NCBI RefSeq assembly: GCF_001956295.1
Contig: NZ_MRTD01000001.1
Coordinates: 620,001-684,000 of the forward strand
Source: Paenibacillus sp. FSL A5-0031
GTDB lineage: Bacteria; Bacillota; Bacilli; Paenibacillales; Paenibacillaceae
Direction of reading: 5' to 3'
Length of the DNA: 64,000 bases
Shown: piece after piece, positions 1-8,034 of the stretch
Layout of the letters: each line of letters opens with the position of its first letter
How positions within the stretch are numbered: the first letter of the stretch is position 1
Made by a program: the position numbers and the translations under genes
The notes under the pieces: generated by a model
Database searches by the model: none
The model's input: only the letters and a program-made list of their open reading frames with translations
Told to the model about the DNA's origin: nothing

Positions 1-500
1 TTCTAAAACATTTCTATGAATGGCTGTTTCAATTTTTTGATTACACACGCAATGGTATATTCTATGCACCGATTTATCTCATATTAGGCATATGGGCAGC
101 AAAACGTCCACAGCCTGCTAGAACGCCAATAAACTACGCGTGTTTGTTTCTGATTTCGTTAGCACTAATGATAGCCGAAGCTTCCTTTCTGAAAGCTCTA
201 CAATTTCCGCGGCACGACAGTATGTACGTATTTGCTTGGCCAGCAACCTACTTCTTGTTCCACTGGGCGTTATCCTGGAAAGGCCGGTCTGGAAAAGCAT
301 TTAGGGAGTGGAGAGTATGGATTTATATATTGCATCCTATTGCTATCGTTCTCGTTCGAGGAGCAGCTGAGTTCGTGAAGCTGGAAGCTTTATTCATCAC
401 AAATAGCCTTATTCATTTTGTCGCTGTATGTCTTGCATCTATCGTTATGGCAGCACTCGCCGTACAAATATCCGTCATAAAATTTAAGTTTCGACCATAG
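1..500 (+). CDS. membrane acyltransferase-like protein, C-terminal part (5' truncated by window)
   Basis: The reading frame is open from base 3 to a TAG at 498-500, so the gene begins before the window. The visible ~165 residues are very hydrophobic, with about four membrane-spanning stretches. The segment FDYTRNGIFYAPIYLILG and the later WIYILHPIAIVLVRG resemble the acyltransferase-3 membrane domain, in particular the membrane half of VanT-type serine/alanine racemases. The catalytic N-terminal part is not visible, so the substrate cannot be inferred. An internal ATG at 144 is not the start, because the coding frame runs through it from upstream. The family assignment rests on the hydrophobic pattern and the TRNGIFYAP-like motif and is moderately secure. 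Confidence 0.6.
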   Translation, partial: LKHFYEWLFQFFDYTRNGIFYAPIYLILGIWAAKRPQPARTPINYACLFLISLALMIAEASFLKALQFPRHDSMYVFAWPATYFLFHWALSWKGRSGKAFREWRVWIYILHPIAIVLVRGAAEFVKLEALFITNSLIHFVAVCLASIVMAALAVQISVIKFKFRP

Positions 501-567
501 ATATGGTAATGGGAGATGTTCGTTAAGCAAATGAACGAGAGGAGAAGCCGCAGCGAAGGAGCATTAC

Positions 568-669
568 ATGCAGCTGGGAGGGATTGCAATGAGTAACGAA
601 CTGCTCATTCAACTACTCGTGCTTATCGTAATGATCATCGATATGGCTAACCGATCCAAAGATTCGTAA
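568..669 (+). CDS. possible small membrane peptide, 33 aa (or 26 aa from 589)
   Basis: A short frame encodes a peptide with the hydrophobic core LLIQLLVLIVMIIDMA and a polar tail, the shape of a single-span small membrane protein. Two in-frame ATG codons are each preceded by a good ribosome-binding site: AGGAG at 557-561 before 568, and GGGAGGG at 576-582 before 589. Having both makes translation likely but leaves the start open. A rho-independent terminator follows directly, so it may be the last gene of a unit with the upstream membrane protein. No homologue is recognised and the function is unknown. Confidence 0.5.
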   Translation: MQLGGIAMSNELLIQLLVLIVMIIDMANRSKDS

Positions 670-677
670 CGTTAGAA

Positions 678-713
678 GGCAAAACATCGAAAGTGGTGTT
701 TTGTCTTTTTTTT
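678..713 (+). terminator. rho-independent terminator
   Basis: Stem GGCAAAACA/TGTTTTGTC (one G-U pair) is followed by an uninterrupted run of T. It ends the unit holding the small peptide and the membrane acyltransferase. Confidence 0.8.
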
Positions 714-836
714 GTGTTTGTATGAAAGGAGAGGAAAAGACAGCGCAGCAACGAATATGTTTACATGTTGAGAAAATAAGGATCGTTCCCTTAAGCTTAC
801 TTTTTGAGAAGGTAATAGATAGGAAGGAGCATCGCC

Positions 837-1190
837 ATGATTGAATGTCCTTGGTGCGGCAGCAGCGTTATACTCGAGCATAATTGTTGTCCGGAATGTA
901 AACAAGAGGTTCTTGACGAGCATTTAGATCCCTTTGTTGATGATCAAGAGAATGAGCTTGAAGAATCAGATCTCGAACTGAATGAGTATGATATAAACAA
1001 CAGCATTGCGAATTCATTCACATGCACAAAATGTAATCATAATGAGTGCGATATTAATGAATTGGCTATGACAGGTGCGGGATTAAGCAAGCTTCTAAAC
1101 ATTCAATATCAACATTATTTATTTGTTTCTTGCATGCAATGCGGATTCGTTGAAATATATGACCCTACGATTTTAAGACGACGCAATTGA
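837..1190 (+). CDS. double zinc-ribbon protein, DUF2082-like C-terminus, 117 aa
   Basis: Two Cys4 ribbons are visible. The first is C4-x2-C7 with C18-x2-C21, the second C63-x2-C66 with C99-x2-C102. The region from FTCTKCNHNE to CMQCGF, with TGAGLSKLLNIQ between, resembles the short zinc-ribbon nucleic-acid-binding family DUF2082. The linker (about residues 22-60) is strongly acidic, with many D and E. The start is supported by GGAAGGAG upstream of the ATG. It is probably a cytosolic zinc-binding protein; nucleic-acid binding is inferred from the family only. It appears monocistronic, with a terminator upstream. Confidence 0.75.
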   Translation: MIECPWCGSSVILEHNCCPECKQEVLDEHLDPFVDDQENELEESDLELNEYDINNSIANSFTCTKCNHNECDINELAMTGAGLSKLLNIQYQHYLFVSCMQCGFVEIYDPTILRRRN

Positions 1191-1280
1191 TGCAATTTCA
1201 AATTCAGCTTTAATGGAAACATACAAAGAATTTAGGTTATGATCCATTCATGCTTAAAAGGTTAACAGGAGGATTTTCTA

Positions 1281-1964
1281 GTGAAATACGAAGTTATTTT
1301 GTTTGATGCGGACGATACCTTATTTGATTATTCTTTAGCAGAGGCACACGCCCTTAAAAGTGTTTTCTTGGAGTTTCAAGTTGACCTTTTACAATCACAT
1401 ATTGAACTTTATCGCTCAGTTAATCAGCAGCTGTGGAATGATTTTGAAAAGGGTGAGATTACTCTTGATTTTTTGCGGCATGAGCGATTTAGAAAACTGT
1501 TTGCAGAAGTTAAAGTCGAGCTAGATGCTGTGCATTTTAGCGAGCGCTACGTTCATTACTTGGGAGAGGGTTCCTTCTTAATCGAGGGCTCGGATGTTCT
1601 TATTCAGCAGGTTCTTCATAATGGGCATCGCATTGCAATCATCACAAATGGGATCAAACAGACACAGCATAGTCGAATTGGCAGGTCTGCTTTAGCTCAT
1701 TCGTTCGAGCACATTATCGTTTCTGAGGACACTGGTTTTTCAAAGCCGCAAACCGGAATTTTTGATTTTGCATTCGAGAAGCTGAATCTGATCAATAAGT
1801 CAAATGTGCTTATGGTCGGTGATTCATTAACATCTGATATCCAGGGCGGCATCAATTATGGCATCGATACATGCTGGTATAATCCAAAGCGAAAGCCAAA
1901 TCGTACAAGCATTAATCCAACGTATGAAATTCATCATTTAAACGAGCTGCTGCAACTACTTTAA
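1281..1964 (+). CDS. HAD-family phosphatase, YjjG/YfnB type (noncanonical nucleotidase-like)
   Basis: A 227-residue haloacid-dehalogenase hydrolase. Motif I is D9-A-D11-D-T (nucleophile and general acid), motif II is IITNG, motif III lysine lies in FSKPQTGIF, and motif IV is MVGDSLTSDIQGG. The alpha-helical cap between motifs I and II and the overall length fit the YjjG/YfnB group, which dephosphorylates noncanonical pyrimidine nucleotides. That substrate is inferred from the family, not shown here. The start is GTG at 1281, with ACAGGAGG 8 nt upstream. It is cytosolic and stands alone. Confidence 0.85.
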   Translation: MKYEVILFDADDTLFDYSLAEAHALKSVFLEFQVDLLQSHIELYRSVNQQLWNDFEKGEITLDFLRHERFRKLFAEVKVELDAVHFSERYVHYLGEGSFLIEGSDVLIQQVLHNGHRIAIITNGIKQTQHSRIGRSALAHSFEHIIVSEDTGFSKPQTGIFDFAFEKLNLINKSNVLMVGDSLTSDIQGGINYGIDTCWYNPKRKPNRTSINPTYEIHHLNELLQLL

Positions 1965-1998
1965 AAAAGCTGTTATCATATAATGTTGGATCAATCAT

Positions 1999-2412
1999 TC
2001 ATTCGTAATGTTTCCCTGCATCGGGAAACTTTCCTTCTGGCGGCATCCAAGAGCTTTGGAAAATGTTTTTTTCATTAACTACTGAATAGGTATATGTCCA
2101 ACCCTTTTCGTTTATAAAATTAACGTTTAAGTGATAAGGGTTATATTGTCTACCTACTTGTCGACTAATTTCCCATTCTTGATTAGGGTACCGTTCCTCC
2201 AAATATAGATTTAGCTGTTTTGTTTTATTTGAAACTTGATAATCAATCCAGTAGGGACGAATAACAAAAAGTAATAGCAAAAGTACAGTTAATGAACAAG
2301 ACATACATAAACTCAGTTTTCTAACCTTCTTGGGTAAAAGTAATGCAATAACAAACATAATCATGACAAACCCAATCGAAGCTGCAATTTCAAATATGGT
2401 TATTGGATGCAA
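1999..2412 (-). CDS. small membrane protein of unknown function, ~137 aa
   Basis: There are two hydrophobic helices (around FEIAASIGFVMIMFVIALLL and SLTVLLLLLFVI), a short basic loop PKKVRK between them, and a ~85-residue soluble C-terminal domain, probably outside the membrane. The longest frame starts at a GTG (2424) that lies inside the Shine-Dalgarno-like GAGGTG, so it cannot use it. The TTG at 2412-2410 lies 9 nt behind that GAGGTG and is the better start. No family recognised. Confidence 0.6.
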   Translation of the reverse strand: MHPITIFEIAASIGFVMIMFVIALLLPKKVRKLSLCMSCSLTVLLLLLFVIRPYWIDYQVSNKTKQLNLYLEERYPNQEWEISRQVGRQYNPYHLNVNFINEKGWTYTYSVVNEKNIFQSSWMPPEGKFPDAGKHYE

Positions 2413-2477
2413 ATAAATCCCCACCTCAAATTTTCATTTGTACGATGTTAGTTCTCCCGCCATAGCCTAAAAACAAG

Positions 2478-2505
2478 AACGATGCAGGCCAAAGCCAGCA
2501 TCGTT
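2478..2505. terminator. bidirectional hairpin terminator
   Basis: AACGATGC and GCATCGTT form a stem with an inner GGC/GCC pairing. T-rich tracts lie on both strands. On the minus strand it directly follows the ROK gene. Confidence 0.7.
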
Positions 2506-2513
2506 TTTTGTTT

Positions 2514-3701
2514 CTAATTAAGCTCCCAATCCTGCAGCAGCATAATGGCTGCCCCTGCGGTAACGGCATCCTCAGTCAGCTGTCCTTGCGAAAATTTCGG
2601 TTCATATTGCGGTGAATAATAAATGTTGCTCCGCGCTACTTGAATGACCGTTTCATAAATCGTTTTATCGACATTGACGAGCGGGCCGCCTAAAATGACA
2701 GCCTCGGGATGCAAAATATTAATGAGATTGGCGATACCAATGCCGAGATAGGTAGCCGTTTGTAGAAATTGCTCCGTAATGAATGCATCTTTTTGCAAAT
2801 ACGCTTTCCGCAACGCGTCAAATTGAACTTCCTCTGGCGGAATACCCATTAACGTGCTTGATCGGCCAAGCTTCAGTTGAGAGCGTATTTTCTTCTCCAA
2901 CGCGGGAATGGAAACAAGCGCTTCAAGCGCGCCATAATTTCCTTCGTCGCCAAGCCTTGGACCGTCAGTCTGAATGATCATTTGACCGAACGAGCCTTCC
3001 ATATCTACTGCGCCTCTAACGATTTGTCCACCTGACATCATCGAGGTACGCAGACCAACTCCCGCATGAACATAAAGCATGTGTTCAACCTCTTCATTGC
3101 GCAGCGCCCAATGTTCGCCAATAATAGCTGTGTTCGCTCCATTATCGAGCAGGGCAGGCATACCAAGCCGTTGTTCTAACCAATCACAAATGGGAACATC
3201 AATCCAGCCTCGCGCAGGAAAATAACGGGGTTTTAGCATGACGCCATCTTCACGGCTCAAAGGGCCAACAGCGCCAATCCCAATCCCAATCACTTTGTTG
3301 CGATCAATGTGAAAGTCACTCATCATACGCTCAGCAATTTGAGTGATTTTGCCCACAAGCGTTTCTGGCGTCATTCTTTCATCCATCTTCCATCGTTCAA
3401 ACGCTAGCGGTTTTAAATTCAAATCATATAAACCGATAGAGGAGGAGAAGCGGGAAATTTCTAGCCCAAACACAGCACGATGATCTGGATTGACGCGATA
3501 CAATATAGGCTTTCGCCCGCCTGTAGAACGTCCCAGCTCTGAAGCAAGAATTAGACCATCCGTTAGCAGTTCCTCCAGCAATCGCGACAAGCTGGTGGAT
3601 GTTATCGTTAGTCGCGCCATTAAAGCAGCTTTGGATACGAGTCCATCGCGAATGATGAGATCAAAAACTTGTTTTTTTATTGTAGGTACTTTTACATTCA
3701 T
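2514..3701 (-). CDS. ROK-family transcriptional regulator (XylR/NagC type)
   Basis: A 395-residue protein with an N-terminal winged helix-turn-helix (about residues 8-60, including LMARLTITSTSLSRLLEELL) and a ROK sugar-kinase-like domain (about 80-390). ROK regulators usually repress sugar-use genes and are released by a sugar or sugar phosphate. The kinase signature is degraded: the usual ExGH appears as MEGSFGQM, and the Cys-rich zinc motif (CxCGxxGCxE) is replaced by RLGDEGNYGALEAL with no cysteine. Kinase activity is therefore unlikely. It lies next to a GntR/AraC/ABC-transporter region, and control of those sugar genes is plausible but not shown. Confidence 0.88.
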   Translation of the reverse strand: MNVKVPTIKKQVFDLIIRDGLVSKAALMARLTITSTSLSRLLEELLTDGLILASELGRSTGGRKPILYRVNPDHRAVFGLEISRFSSSIGLYDLNLKPLAFERWKMDERMTPETLVGKITQIAERMMSDFHIDRNKVIGIGIGAVGPLSREDGVMLKPRYFPARGWIDVPICDWLEQRLGMPALLDNGANTAIIGEHWALRNEEVEHMLYVHAGVGLRTSMMSGGQIVRGAVDMEGSFGQMIIQTDGPRLGDEGNYGALEALVSIPALEKKIRSQLKLGRSSTLMGIPPEEVQFDALRKAYLQKDAFITEQFLQTATYLGIGIANLINILHPEAVILGGPLVNVDKTIYETVIQVARSNIYYSPQYEPKFSQGQLTEDAVTAGAAIMLLQDWELN

Positions 3702-3898
3702 ATTTGAATCTCCATTTGTCCAAGTAATTATATCGGATATTAATCAATCTCTATTATATGCTCTAGGAATTTGCATGACTAGATAAAGTCTTAAAATATT
3801 TTATAAGTCATTTTAATCTTATGTACCATTCGTTTTGATCAGGTGCTTATTCACAACCAAGCCGCAGTATATTTGTCAGTTTTCGACAAAATAATCGG

Positions 3899-3927
3899 TT
3901 GTCATAGACGGGAATAAGTTCTATAAT
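3899..3927 (+). promoter_or_regulatory. sigma-A-type promoter of the GntR gene
   Basis: TTGTCA (3899-3904), a 17-nt spacer and a perfect TATAAT (3922-3927). Transcription should start near 3934, just before the palindrome at 3942. Confidence 0.8.
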
Positions 3928-3941
3928 CTTGTTACAAAGCA

Positions 3942-3962
3942 GATTATCGATAATCGATAATC
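3942..3962. promoter_or_regulatory. 21-bp palindromic operator candidate
   Basis: Arms GATTATCGAT and ATCGATAATC are perfect 10-bp inverted repeats around one central A. The site lies about 8-28 bases after the predicted transcription start and just before the GntR start codon, a natural position for repression or autoregulation. Binding by the GntR protein is inferred from position. Confidence 0.65.
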
Positions 3963-3983
3963 GGAAACGGAGAAGTGAATGTT

Positions 3984-4631
3984 ATGTTTGAGAACATGTC
4001 AATTCCTTCGGTTAGCTCCATTAGCGATCAGGTTTACACAGCATTAAAGAAGGAAATCCTAGCAGGCGAGCTGCAGCCGGGAGCCAGGCTGTTAGTTCTT
4101 GAGATTGCAAAGAAATTCAATATCAGCCAAGCACCGGTTCGTGAAGCGCTGGAACGACTGAAATCAGCAGGGTTTAGTACAAGCATCCCCAACAAAGGCT
4201 CAATTGTTTCATACATAACCGACAAGGAAATAAAAGATATTTTCGAGCTGAGAGAGATCATAGAAGGTTTTGCGGTACGGCAATCTATGAAGCAGCTAAA
4301 CGAAAATGATTTTAACTATTTAGAAGATCTGATTCGTCAAATGGATCTTGCTCATGAGCAAAACGATATTTTGAACATATTAGAGCTTGATATGGAGTTT
4401 CACGGCTTTTTTTATAGGCGCTGCGATAACCATATGATTCTCGATCTTTGGAATCGGATGCGAATCAAAGTGATGCGGTTCATGGCTATTTCCAATCGTC
4501 ATTACTCCACAGAAGAGCTGGCGGATTGGCATCTTCGGCTCGTAGACGTTCTGCGCACTGGCGACGCTGCACTAGCAGAAGAAGCCTTTACTTTGCATAT
4601 GCACTCTTACAAAATGATTCATCTCAATTAA
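3984..4631 (+). CDS. GntR-family regulator, FadR/FCD subgroup
   Basis: About 215 residues. The N-terminal winged helix (about residues 10-75) carries ALKKEILAGELQPGARLLV and SQAPVREALERLKSAGF, typical of GntR. The C-terminal all-helical FCD domain has the expected metal/ligand residues, seen in DMEFHGFFYRRCDNHM and in the final LHMHSY. FCD regulators sense organic or sugar acids, which fits the UxuA genes nearby. A GTG at 3975 is too close to the ribosome-binding site GGAGAA (3969-3974), so ATG 3984 is preferred. The 21-bp palindrome just upstream suggests autoregulation. Confidence 0.88.
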   Translation: MFENMSIPSVSSISDQVYTALKKEILAGELQPGARLLVLEIAKKFNISQAPVREALERLKSAGFSTSIPNKGSIVSYITDKEIKDIFELREIIEGFAVRQSMKQLNENDFNYLEDLIRQMDLAHEQNDILNILELDMEFHGFFYRRCDNHMILDLWNRMRIKVMRFMAISNRHYSTEELADWHLRLVDVLRTGDAALAEEAFTLHMHSYKMIHLN

Positions 4632-4677
4632 AGTCATTCATTTCACAAGTCGACCTTACAAGAGGGGGAAATGGAGA

Positions 4678-5847
4678 ATGTTAAGCGAGGGGTTATTATT
4701 TAAAGAAGATGTCATTCTTACGTGGATGAGGGAGCGTTTCTTGCGGAACCTGGTGTCTAATGCCCGTGCAATGAAGTCGGATTTAAAAGAAAGCTTATCC
4801 AGGCTTCAGCTTAATCCCTATTACACTTTTCCTGTTATGGCTTTGGTAGAACCGACGATCCCATTTGAAGATGAGCATGAAAAAATCATTTATTTGGAGC
4901 AAATTCGGGATTATATGCAAAAAAAAATGACCGAGGGCAGCGTCGTTTTTGTGGATGAGGAGGGCAGAATTGGCATGCTCTTCTCATGGGTATCGAAGGA
5001 ATCTATCGAGAAGATGCAGACTATGCTTAAAGAGCAATTTCTTCATTCCTTTAATGTCGGGGTGGGCAAACCATGCAGTCAATTATATGATATTGTTCAT
5101 TCCTATCGGCAGGCTGCGCGAGCGCTGCAGTATAAGTTTTATAGTGGCACGGGCAAAATCAATTATTTCAGCGAGCTGGGACGCTCGGAATCGCTGCAGA
5201 CATACCCATCTGATAAGGAGAAGCAGCTTTTTGATGTTTACAAAGCGGCAGAGACGACAGCAGAGATTCAAGAAAGTGTACACTTTTTTTATACCGAGCT
5301 GCTTCATCATGGACCGATTGATACACAGAGCGTATATGATGTGACCGTTAGGCTTCTCGTCGGAATAGAAAAACGTGTATTATCAGAGACAGAGCATGTT
5401 AGCATGTATGAGCGGTTTGACGTAATGTCTATCGTGAAGCTTGCGACTTTGGATGAAATTAAACAGTATGTCATTCATTTTTTAATTGGACTGAAAGAGG
5501 TGTTCTCGTACAACCAGAAGGAGAGCCACCGCAGCATTATCAAAAAAACGATTCATCATATGGAGCAGGAATGCCAATATGTATCCTTGCAAAGTGTGGC
5601 ACAGAAAGTGTATATGACGCCAACCTACTTAAGCCTGCTATTCAAAATGAATACAGGAAAAACGTTCATCGAGCATTTGACGGACATTCGGATGGATAAA
5701 GCGAAGGATATGCTAAAGAGCACCCATTACAAAAATTATGAGGTAGCAGAGAAGGTCGGCTACCAAGACCCGCGGTATTTCAGTCAAATCTTTAAGAAAA
5801 AGGTCGGGCTCTCGCCTAGTGAATACCGGGAAACGATTGGTAAATAA
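4678..5847 (+). CDS. AraC-family transcriptional regulator (YesN-like, no receiver domain)
   Basis: A 389-residue protein. The last ~100 residues form the AraC DNA-binding domain: two helix-turn-helix units, SLQSVAQKVYMTPTYLSLLF and NYEVAEKVGYQDPRYFSQIF, ending in GLSPSEYRE. The first ~270 residues resemble the linker region of YesN-type response regulators (FNVGVGKP, YRQAARALQYKF), but there is no receiver domain or phosphoacceptor aspartate. It follows the GntR gene by 46 bases and is closed by a strong terminator. The two regulators probably form one unit governing the sugar-acid genes. Confidence 0.85.
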   Translation: MLSEGLLFKEDVILTWMRERFLRNLVSNARAMKSDLKESLSRLQLNPYYTFPVMALVEPTIPFEDEHEKIIYLEQIRDYMQKKMTEGSVVFVDEEGRIGMLFSWVSKESIEKMQTMLKEQFLHSFNVGVGKPCSQLYDIVHSYRQAARALQYKFYSGTGKINYFSELGRSESLQTYPSDKEKQLFDVYKAAETTAEIQESVHFFYTELLHHGPIDTQSVYDVTVRLLVGIEKRVLSETEHVSMYERFDVMSIVKLATLDEIKQYVIHFLIGLKEVFSYNQKESHRSIIKKTIHHMEQECQYVSLQSVAQKVYMTPTYLSLLFKMNTGKTFIEHLTDIRMDKAKDMLKSTHYKNYEVAEKVGYQDPRYFSQIFKKKVGLSPSEYRETIGK

Positions 5848-5860
5848 AAGCGTCTCATAG

Positions 5861-5904
5861 AAAAAGGACTCTAGCGGCGGCGCGACCCTGCTAGAGTCCT
5901 TTTT
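5861..5904. terminator. strong bidirectional terminator
   Basis: A 15-bp perfect stem, AAAAAGGACTCTAGC paired with its complement at 5890-5904, with T-tracts on both strands. It separates the convergent AraC and RraA-like genes. Confidence 0.9.
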
Positions 5905-5943
5905 CTCATATTTAAACCACAATTGCTAGTTCGAACGAATTGC

Positions 5944-6849
5944 CTAGAGCCGAACATCGCTTTGCGGTCCGTTTCGATCCCTCATTTGTGCTTCCTCAAG
6001 CTCAGCATCCCAGTTTAGATGACGATATTCCTCGGCTGCGGCATCATTTTCGAACCAATTCAAGAAATCTGTCCAAAGCGCAACGTCCCATCCGGCATCA
6101 ATTTGTGCTGTCGAATATACGCTGTCACGCAGTCTAACGAAACCAAACACATCACGTACTTGGGATTTTTCCGCTTGTACGACCGTCAGCTCAGCTAAGT
6201 GAGGCGGAATGAAAATAACGCCAGAAGGAGTGCCGAGTACTACATCACCAGGCATACATATAGCTTTGCCAATGCGTGTTGGAACGTTCATGCCTACCAT
6301 TGTAACGTCCGCAATCGCAGTAGGATCGCTGCCGCGATAGTAGACATTGATATTATCGATTTCTACGATTTGCTGATTATCGCGAATGCCGCCCCAAATG
6401 ACAGCACCGCCGCGCTTCGTGCGTGTGGAAATAGCTGTAGATAAATTCCCGCCTACATAAGTGCCAAGATGAACTTTATCAAACATATCCACTACCGCGA
6501 CATCATCTTCCACTAGCGAATCAATAACCCATTGGTTGAAAAAGCCTTTTCGATTTTCTTGCTCATGTCCATAGTTAAGCAGCGTTTCATGCAGATCAGG
6601 TCGTTTAGGCACCATTACAGCTGTAACAGCGCGTCCAACCATTATTTTATTCGGGTGGACAATTTTGAAATCACCTTCGAACTGAAAGGCATAACCTCTG
6701 TTCCAGAGAGGGCCCCAAGCCTCCTCCAAAGTGATTTTGCGCATGCGCCTTAGAACATCTTCGGATACTTTAGGACGTCCATTCGGAAAGCGTTCACCCT
6801 CCCAAAACGGCGTAAGCTGGATCATATCTTCCGGATTGTCAAATTTCAT
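5944..6849 (-). CDS. RraA-like family protein (dimethylmenaquinone methyltransferase fold; possible aldolase)
   Basis: A 301-residue protein with the RraA-fold signature GTYVGGNLSTAIS...RGGAVIWGGIRD at about residues 128-160, followed by GKAICMPGDVVLGTPSGV. The fold includes RNase E inhibitor RraA and 4-hydroxy-4-methyl-2-oxoglutarate/oxaloacetate aldolases, whose metal and substrate site uses the GGxRD arginine and aspartate. At ~300 residues it is much longer than RraA (~160), with extra N- and C-terminal segments. Next to UxuA and sugar ABC genes, a metabolic lyase role is more likely than RNase control. It is divergent from the transporter operon. Confidence 0.8.
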   Translation of the reverse strand: MKFDNPEDMIQLTPFWEGERFPNGRPKVSEDVLRRMRKITLEEAWGPLWNRGYAFQFEGDFKIVHPNKIMVGRAVTAVMVPKRPDLHETLLNYGHEQENRKGFFNQWVIDSLVEDDVAVVDMFDKVHLGTYVGGNLSTAISTRTKRGGAVIWGGIRDNQQIVEIDNINVYYRGSDPTAIADVTMVGMNVPTRIGKAICMPGDVVLGTPSGVIFIPPHLAELTVVQAEKSQVRDVFGFVRLRDSVYSTAQIDAGWDVALWTDFLNWFENDAAAEEYRHLNWDAELEEAQMRDRNGPQSDVRL

Positions 6850-7020
6850 CTGAGCACCTCTTTCGCAATAGTGTGTTTGAAGGCTGCTGTTATTTGCTTT
6901 CTAAGTCTATTGTTAGGGACATTCACATATTTGTCGATGCGACTTTCTTAAGGTATTTATGAGGCAATCTATGAATTTTTCACACTATATAAAATCAAAC
7001 GATTTCATAATTTCTTCACC

Positions 7021-7048
7021 TTCATTCATGTAACCGCTTTCGTATAAA
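7021..7048 (+). promoter_or_regulatory. promoter with embedded cre (CcpA) site for the sugar ABC operon
   Basis: TTCATT (7021-7026), a 16-nt spacer and TATAAA (7043-7048). The bases at 7029-7042, TGTAACCGCTTTCG, match the catabolite-responsive-element consensus TGWNANCGNTNWCA at all but the final base. A cre between -35 and -10 would give CcpA-mediated glucose repression. Confidence 0.65.
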
Positions 7049-7080
7049 GTAAAGGAACATTATCTAGGAAAGGGGACGAG

Positions 7081-8034
7081 ATGATTAGAGTGAAGACAGA
7101 AACTGTTTTACCCAAACAAAAGCAGATAAAAACAAAACGCAAACAACAAGGAGCTGCTCATTTAGCCGGATACATATTTATATCCCCTTGGCTAATCGGT
7201 TTTTTGCTGTTGACGCTTTGGCCCATTGCACAATCGTTTTATTTGTCCTTTACCGAATATTCTTTGCTGGAGGACCCAATATGGACCGGCACGGACAACT
7301 ACACCAAAATATTTACTGGTGATTCCACTTTCACGAAATCGCTAAGCGTGACGTTTATGTTTGTATTATTCTCCGTACCATTAAAGCTGTTTTTCTCCCT
7401 TATGGTCGCATTGGCACTCAATAAAAACATTCGAGGCATGAATATTTATCGGACGGCAATTTATTTTCCATCCTTAATTGGAGGAAGCATTGCGGTAGCA
7501 GCGCTTTGGCGCAATATGTTCGGGATAGACGGTTATATCAATCAGGTGCTCGCTTGGTTTGGGATTGAGGGGGTAGGCTGGATATCCAATCCGGATACCT
7601 CGCTTGGCACATTGATTTTACTCAATACGTGGCAATTCGGATCAACCATGGTTATTTTTCTAGCTGGGCTTAAGCAAGTGCCGCAAGAACTTTATGAATC
7701 AGCCTCTGTAGACGGAGCCGGCAAGGTAAGGAAGTTTATAAGCATTACGCTGCCGATGCTCTCGCCGGTTATGTTCTTTAATCTCGTGCTGGGCATTATC
7801 GGATCGTTTCAAACGTTTACCTCAGCGTTCATTATCACAAAGGGCGGCCCTATTAATTCAACCTATATGTACGCCATGTTCCTGTACGAGAAAGCGTTCA
7901 AGCATTATCAGATGGGCTATGCGTCTGCACTTGCTTGGATATTGCTCACTATTGTAGCGCTTCTCACGCTAATTAACTTCGCAGCCTCGAAATATTGGGT
8001 GTTCTACGAATCAGATGGGGGGAAAACCAAATGA
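7081..8034 (+). CDS. carbohydrate ABC transporter permease, MalF/UgpA type
   Basis: A 317-residue inner-membrane protein with six predicted helices and an unusually basic N-terminal tail (KQKQIKTKRKQQ). The permease EAA loop that contacts the ATPase is present as ELYESASVDGAGKVRKFISITLP. It is first of a tight operon: the next permease overlaps it by the four bases ATGA. With the lipoprotein at 8900 it forms a CUT1-type importer of an oligosaccharide or sugar acid. No ATPase is encoded here, so it probably uses a shared MsmX-like ATPase elsewhere. Confidence 0.93.
   Translation: MIRVKTETVLPKQKQIKTKRKQQGAAHLAGYIFISPWLIGFLLLTLWPIAQSFYLSFTEYSLLEDPIWTGTDNYTKIFTGDSTFTKSLSVTFMFVLFSVPLKLFFSLMVALALNKNIRGMNIYRTAIYFPSLIGGSIAVAALWRNMFGIDGYINQVLAWFGIEGVGWISNPDTSLGTLILLNTWQFGSTMVIFLAGLKQVPQELYESASVDGAGKVRKFISITLPMLSPVMFFNLVLGIIGSFQTFTSAFIITKGGPINSTYMYAMFLYEKAFKHYQMGYASALAWILLTIVALLTLINFAASKYWVFYESDGGKTK

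Noticed and set aside
672..923. 83-aa frame on the minus strand over the zinc-ribbon gene region
   Set aside because: No ribosome-binding site; overlaps the real plus-strand gene with a clear start and motifs.
4448..4684. 78-aa frame inside and after the GntR gene
   Set aside because: Shadow of the GntR coding frame, Arg/Ser-rich nonsense composition, no ribosome-binding site.
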